Assembly: GCA_025463265.1 (NCBI GenBank)
Contig: JAOBWH010000084.1
Coordinates: forward strand, 1 to 35,721
DNA: 35,721 bases
Reading direction: 5' to 3'
Origin: Ilumatobacteraceae bacterium
Lineage (GTDB): Bacteria; Actinomycetota; Acidimicrobiia; Acidimicrobiales; Iamiaceae
Below the pieces are notes generated by a model. The model had not been told where the DNA came from. It searched no databases and worked only from the letters and a program-made list of their open reading frames with translations. Shown here piece after piece: positions 33,924 through 35,721 of the stretch (positions are counted from its first letter, which is position 1; every line of letters starts with the position of its first letter). The position numbers were made by a program, and so were the translations under genes.

Positions 33924-35026
33924 GTGCTGAGCTGACCCCGATGGACATCGCCGGGCGGACCGACCGGCTGCGGACCCTGATGGCGGACAAGCAGCTGCCA
34001 TCGCTGCTCGTGACGAACCTCACCAACATCCGCTACCTGACCGGGTTCACCGGGTCGGCGGCCCTGCTGCTGGTCACCGCCGACGAGCTCCTCTTCGTGA
34101 CCGATGGCCGCTACGGCCAGCAGGCGAGCGAGCAGCTGGGGGCGGCGGGCACCACGGCCCGCATCGAGGTCGAGAACCTCAAGCAGCGCGAGATCGTGGC
34201 CGACGGCTTCCGGGGCTCCGGTGCGGCGACGATCGCCCTCGAGGCCGACTCCGTCACCTGGGCGGCGCAGCGCACCTACGCCGACACGTGGTTCCCCGGG
34301 GCCGAGCTGGTGCCCACCACCGGCTTGGTCGCCGAGCTCCGCGTCGTGAAGGACGACGGTGAGGTCGAGCGCCTGCGCACCGCCGCAGCCATCGCCGATG
34401 CCGCCCTCGCCGAGGTCCGGCCCCGGCTCCTCGACCGGCCCACCGAGGTCGAGTTCGGCCGGGAGCTCGACACGGCGATGCGCCGCCTCGGCGCCGACGA
34501 CGTCAGCTTCGAGACCATCGTGGCCTCGGGTCCCAACGGGGCACTGCCGCACCACCGCCCCAGCGACCGGACCGTGGTCGACGGCGACCTCGTGGTCATC
34601 GACTTCGGTGCTCTCGTCGACGGCTACCACTCGGACATGACCCGGACCGTGGCCGTCGGTGAGCTGACCGAGACCCAGCAGCGGATGTACGACGTCGTGC
34701 TCGCATCGCAGGCCGCCGGCGTGGCCGCGGTGAGCAGCGGCGTGGCCGCCAAGGACGTCGACACCGCCTGTCGGGCCGTGATCGACGCGGCAGACTGGGG
34801 CCAGGCGTTCCTCCACGGGACCGGGCACGGTGTCGGCCTCGACATCCACGAGGACCCACGGGTGGGCCAGAGCTCCACTGCTACGCTGGTCGACCGCTGC
34901 GTGGTCACCGTCGAACCAGGCGTGTACCTCCCCGAACACGGAGGGGTCCGCATCGAGGACACGGTGGTCGTCACGCCGGACGGCTGCCAGCCGATCACGC
35001 TCACCCCGAAGCTCGCCGCGGTCTGA
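33920..35026 (+). CDS. pepQ: M24 aminopeptidase (Xaa-Pro peptidase family)
   Basis: Metallopeptidase predicted to cleave Xaa-Pro bonds. The 368-residue protein has a creatinase-like N-terminal domain (1-145; LTNIRYLTGFTGSAALLLV) and a pita-bread catalytic domain with all five metal ligands: D228 (VIDFGALVDG), D239 (SDMTRTV), H303 (GTGHGVGLDIHEDP), E332 (TVEPGVYLP) and E346 (VRIEDTV). It begins in the aroQ stop (ATGA) and precedes efp by 41 bases. An M24 peptidase between aroQ and efp is conserved in Actinobacteria and Firmicutes; the link of a Pro-specific peptidase with EF-P, which resolves Pro-induced ribosome stalls, is suggestive. PepP or PepQ type cannot be separated by sight. Confidence 0.93.
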   Translation: MSAELTPMDIAGRTDRLRTLMADKQLPSLLVTNLTNIRYLTGFTGSAALLLVTADELLFVTDGRYGQQASEQLGAAGTTARIEVENLKQREIVADGFRGSGAATIALEADSVTWAAQRTYADTWFPGAELVPTTGLVAELRVVKDDGEVERLRTAAAIADAALAEVRPRLLDRPTEVEFGRELDTAMRRLGADDVSFETIVASGPNGALPHHRPSDRTVVDGDLVVIDFGALVDGYHSDMTRTVAVGELTETQQRMYDVVLASQAAGVAAVSSGVAAKDVDTACRAVIDAADWGQAFLHGTGHGVGLDIHEDPRVGQSSTATLVDRCVVTVEPGVYLPEHGGVRIEDTVVVTPDGCQPITLTPKLAAV

Positions 35027-35067
35027 CGCGGCCCCCGAACTCGCACCTTGCACCTGAAGGAACCCAC

Positions 35068-35628
35068 ATGGCCATCACCACCAACGACCTGAAGAACGGC
35101 ATGAGCCTCAACCTCTCGGAGGGGCTCTACCAGGTGGTCGAGTTCCAGCACGTGAAGCCGGGTAAAGGCGGCGCGTTCGTCCGCACCACCCTGCGCAACC
35201 TCCGCACCGGCAACCAGCTCGAGAAGACCTTCCGGGCGGGCGAGAAGGTCGAGCAGGCCATGATCGACAAGCGCGACATGCAGTACCTGTACCGCGACGG
35301 CGCCGACTACGTGTTCATGGACAACGAGTCCTACGACCAGCTCCACGTCGCCCCCGAGTCGCTGGGCGGCGCGTCGGACTACCTGCTGGAGTCCGCCAGC
35401 GCCATCTTGCAGATGTACGGCGACGAGATCGTCGGTGTGGAGCTCCCCGCCTCGGTCGAGCTGACCGTGGCCGAGACCGAGCCGGGCGTGCAGGGCGACC
35501 GCGTGTCGGGCGCCCGCAAGGCGGCCACGCTGGAGACCGGCAAGGTCATCCAGGTCCCGCTGTTCGTGAACATCGGCGACAAGCTCCGGGTCGACACCCG
35601 CTCCGGCGAGTACATCACCCGTGCCTGA
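35068..35628 (+). CDS. efp: Elongation factor P
   Basis: Binds ribosomes stalled at polyproline and promotes peptide-bond formation. The 186-residue protein has the three-beta-barrel layout. The N-terminal KOW-like domain has the modified-loop sequence HVKPGKGGAFVRT (28-40) with Lys33 at the tip, the middle domain has QYLYRDGADYVFMDNE, and the C-terminal domain includes GDRVSGARKAATLETG and ends SGEYITRA. GAAGGAA at 35056-35062 fixes the ATG. No modifying enzyme gene is in the window, so the state of Lys33 is unknown. The stop overlaps nusB by 8 bases. Confidence 0.97.
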   Translation: MAITTNDLKNGMSLNLSEGLYQVVEFQHVKPGKGGAFVRTTLRNLRTGNQLEKTFRAGEKVEQAMIDKRDMQYLYRDGADYVFMDNESYDQLHVAPESLGGASDYLLESASAILQMYGDEIVGVELPASVELTVAETEPGVQGDRVSGARKAATLETGKVIQVPLFVNIGDKLRVDTRSGEYITRA

Positions 35629-35721
35629 CCGCCCCGGGGGGGTCGGGTCCCGGCGGGAGGCCCGCGAGCGGGCCCTCGCGCTGCTGTACGAGGCCGAGGC
35701 GAAGGGCGAGAGCGGCGCCGA
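35621..35721 (+). CDS. nusB: Transcription antitermination factor NusB (N-terminus only)
   Basis: The first 33 codons of a gene cut by the window end. From GTG 35621 the protein begins VPDRPGGVGSRREARERALA and continues LLYEAEAKGESGA. The SRREARERALALLYEAE stretch is the N-terminal helix of NusB, which binds rRNA boxA with NusE. The place directly after efp agrees. The 8-base overlap (GTGCCTGA) with efp implies coupled translation. Confidence 0.88.
   Translation, partial: MPDRPGGVGSRREARERALALLYEAEAKGESGA

Overview
This is a 35.7-kb, very GC-rich (roughly 70% or more), densely packed chromosomal window from an actinobacterium. Gene order from ruvC to nusB follows the classical actinobacterial core block: ruvCAB, yajC-secD-secF, apt, relA, hisS, aspS, rarA, alaS, ruvX, mltG, aroE, then aroC-aroK-aroB-aroQ-pepQ-efp-nusB (M. 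tuberculosis has the same order at about Rv2594c to Rv2533c). Several genes present here are unusual in that block: a queA-tgt queuosine pair, a YbdK-type ligase with an M20 peptidase, a membrane protein between apt and relA, and a DUF4388-prepilin peptidase pair. With the GTG-rich starts and leaderless promoters, this suggests a deep-branching lineage such as Acidimicrobiia (Iamia/Ilumatobacter-like). That placement is inference. No tRNA, rRNA, insertion sequence, phage gene, CRISPR array or gap over 300 bases was seen.

Layout. 1-835 (minus): 3'-truncated ABC ATPase, divergent from the rest. All other genes are on plus. 931-3091: ruvCAB, with a perfect LexA/SOS-type palindrome over the ruvC start. 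3145-7646: carboxylate-amine ligase, M20 amidohydrolase, queA, tgt. 7715-13491: yajC, secD, secF, apt and a GT-C-like membrane protein in an overlapping chain. 13536-15761: bifunctional (p)ppGpp synthetase/hydrolase. 15781-16698: alpha/beta hydrolase. 16755-19852: hisS-aspS. 19937-20317: DUF4234. 20366-23217: DUF1003, rarA and three small membrane-associated proteins. 23304-28551: alaS-ruvX-mltG-aroE. 28630-30635: DUF4388 regulator-like protein and prepilin peptidase. 30646 to the end: aroC-aroK-aroB-aroQ-pepQ-efp and the start of nusB.

The genes cover recombination repair (RuvABC, RuvX, RarA), protein export (YajC-SecDF), tRNA charging and modification (HisS, AspS, AlaS, QueA, Tgt), stringent response, chorismate synthesis and translation of difficult peptides (EF-P). 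Most neighbours overlap by 1, 4 or 8 bases, implying translational coupling.

The most interesting signals are regulatory and architectural. A recurrent GGTAGNNT element lies 6-9 bases before many start codons, indicating leaderless transcription. The SOS box sits between the ruvC -10 element and its GTG. A perfect 10-bp inverted repeat encloses the hisS -10 element. SecD and SecF carry unusual extracytoplasmic insertions (Thr-rich in SecD, helical in SecF). AspS has the residues of a non-discriminating enzyme. I did not find a clearly novel defence or mobile system; this is a core-genome region with some lineage-specific additions.
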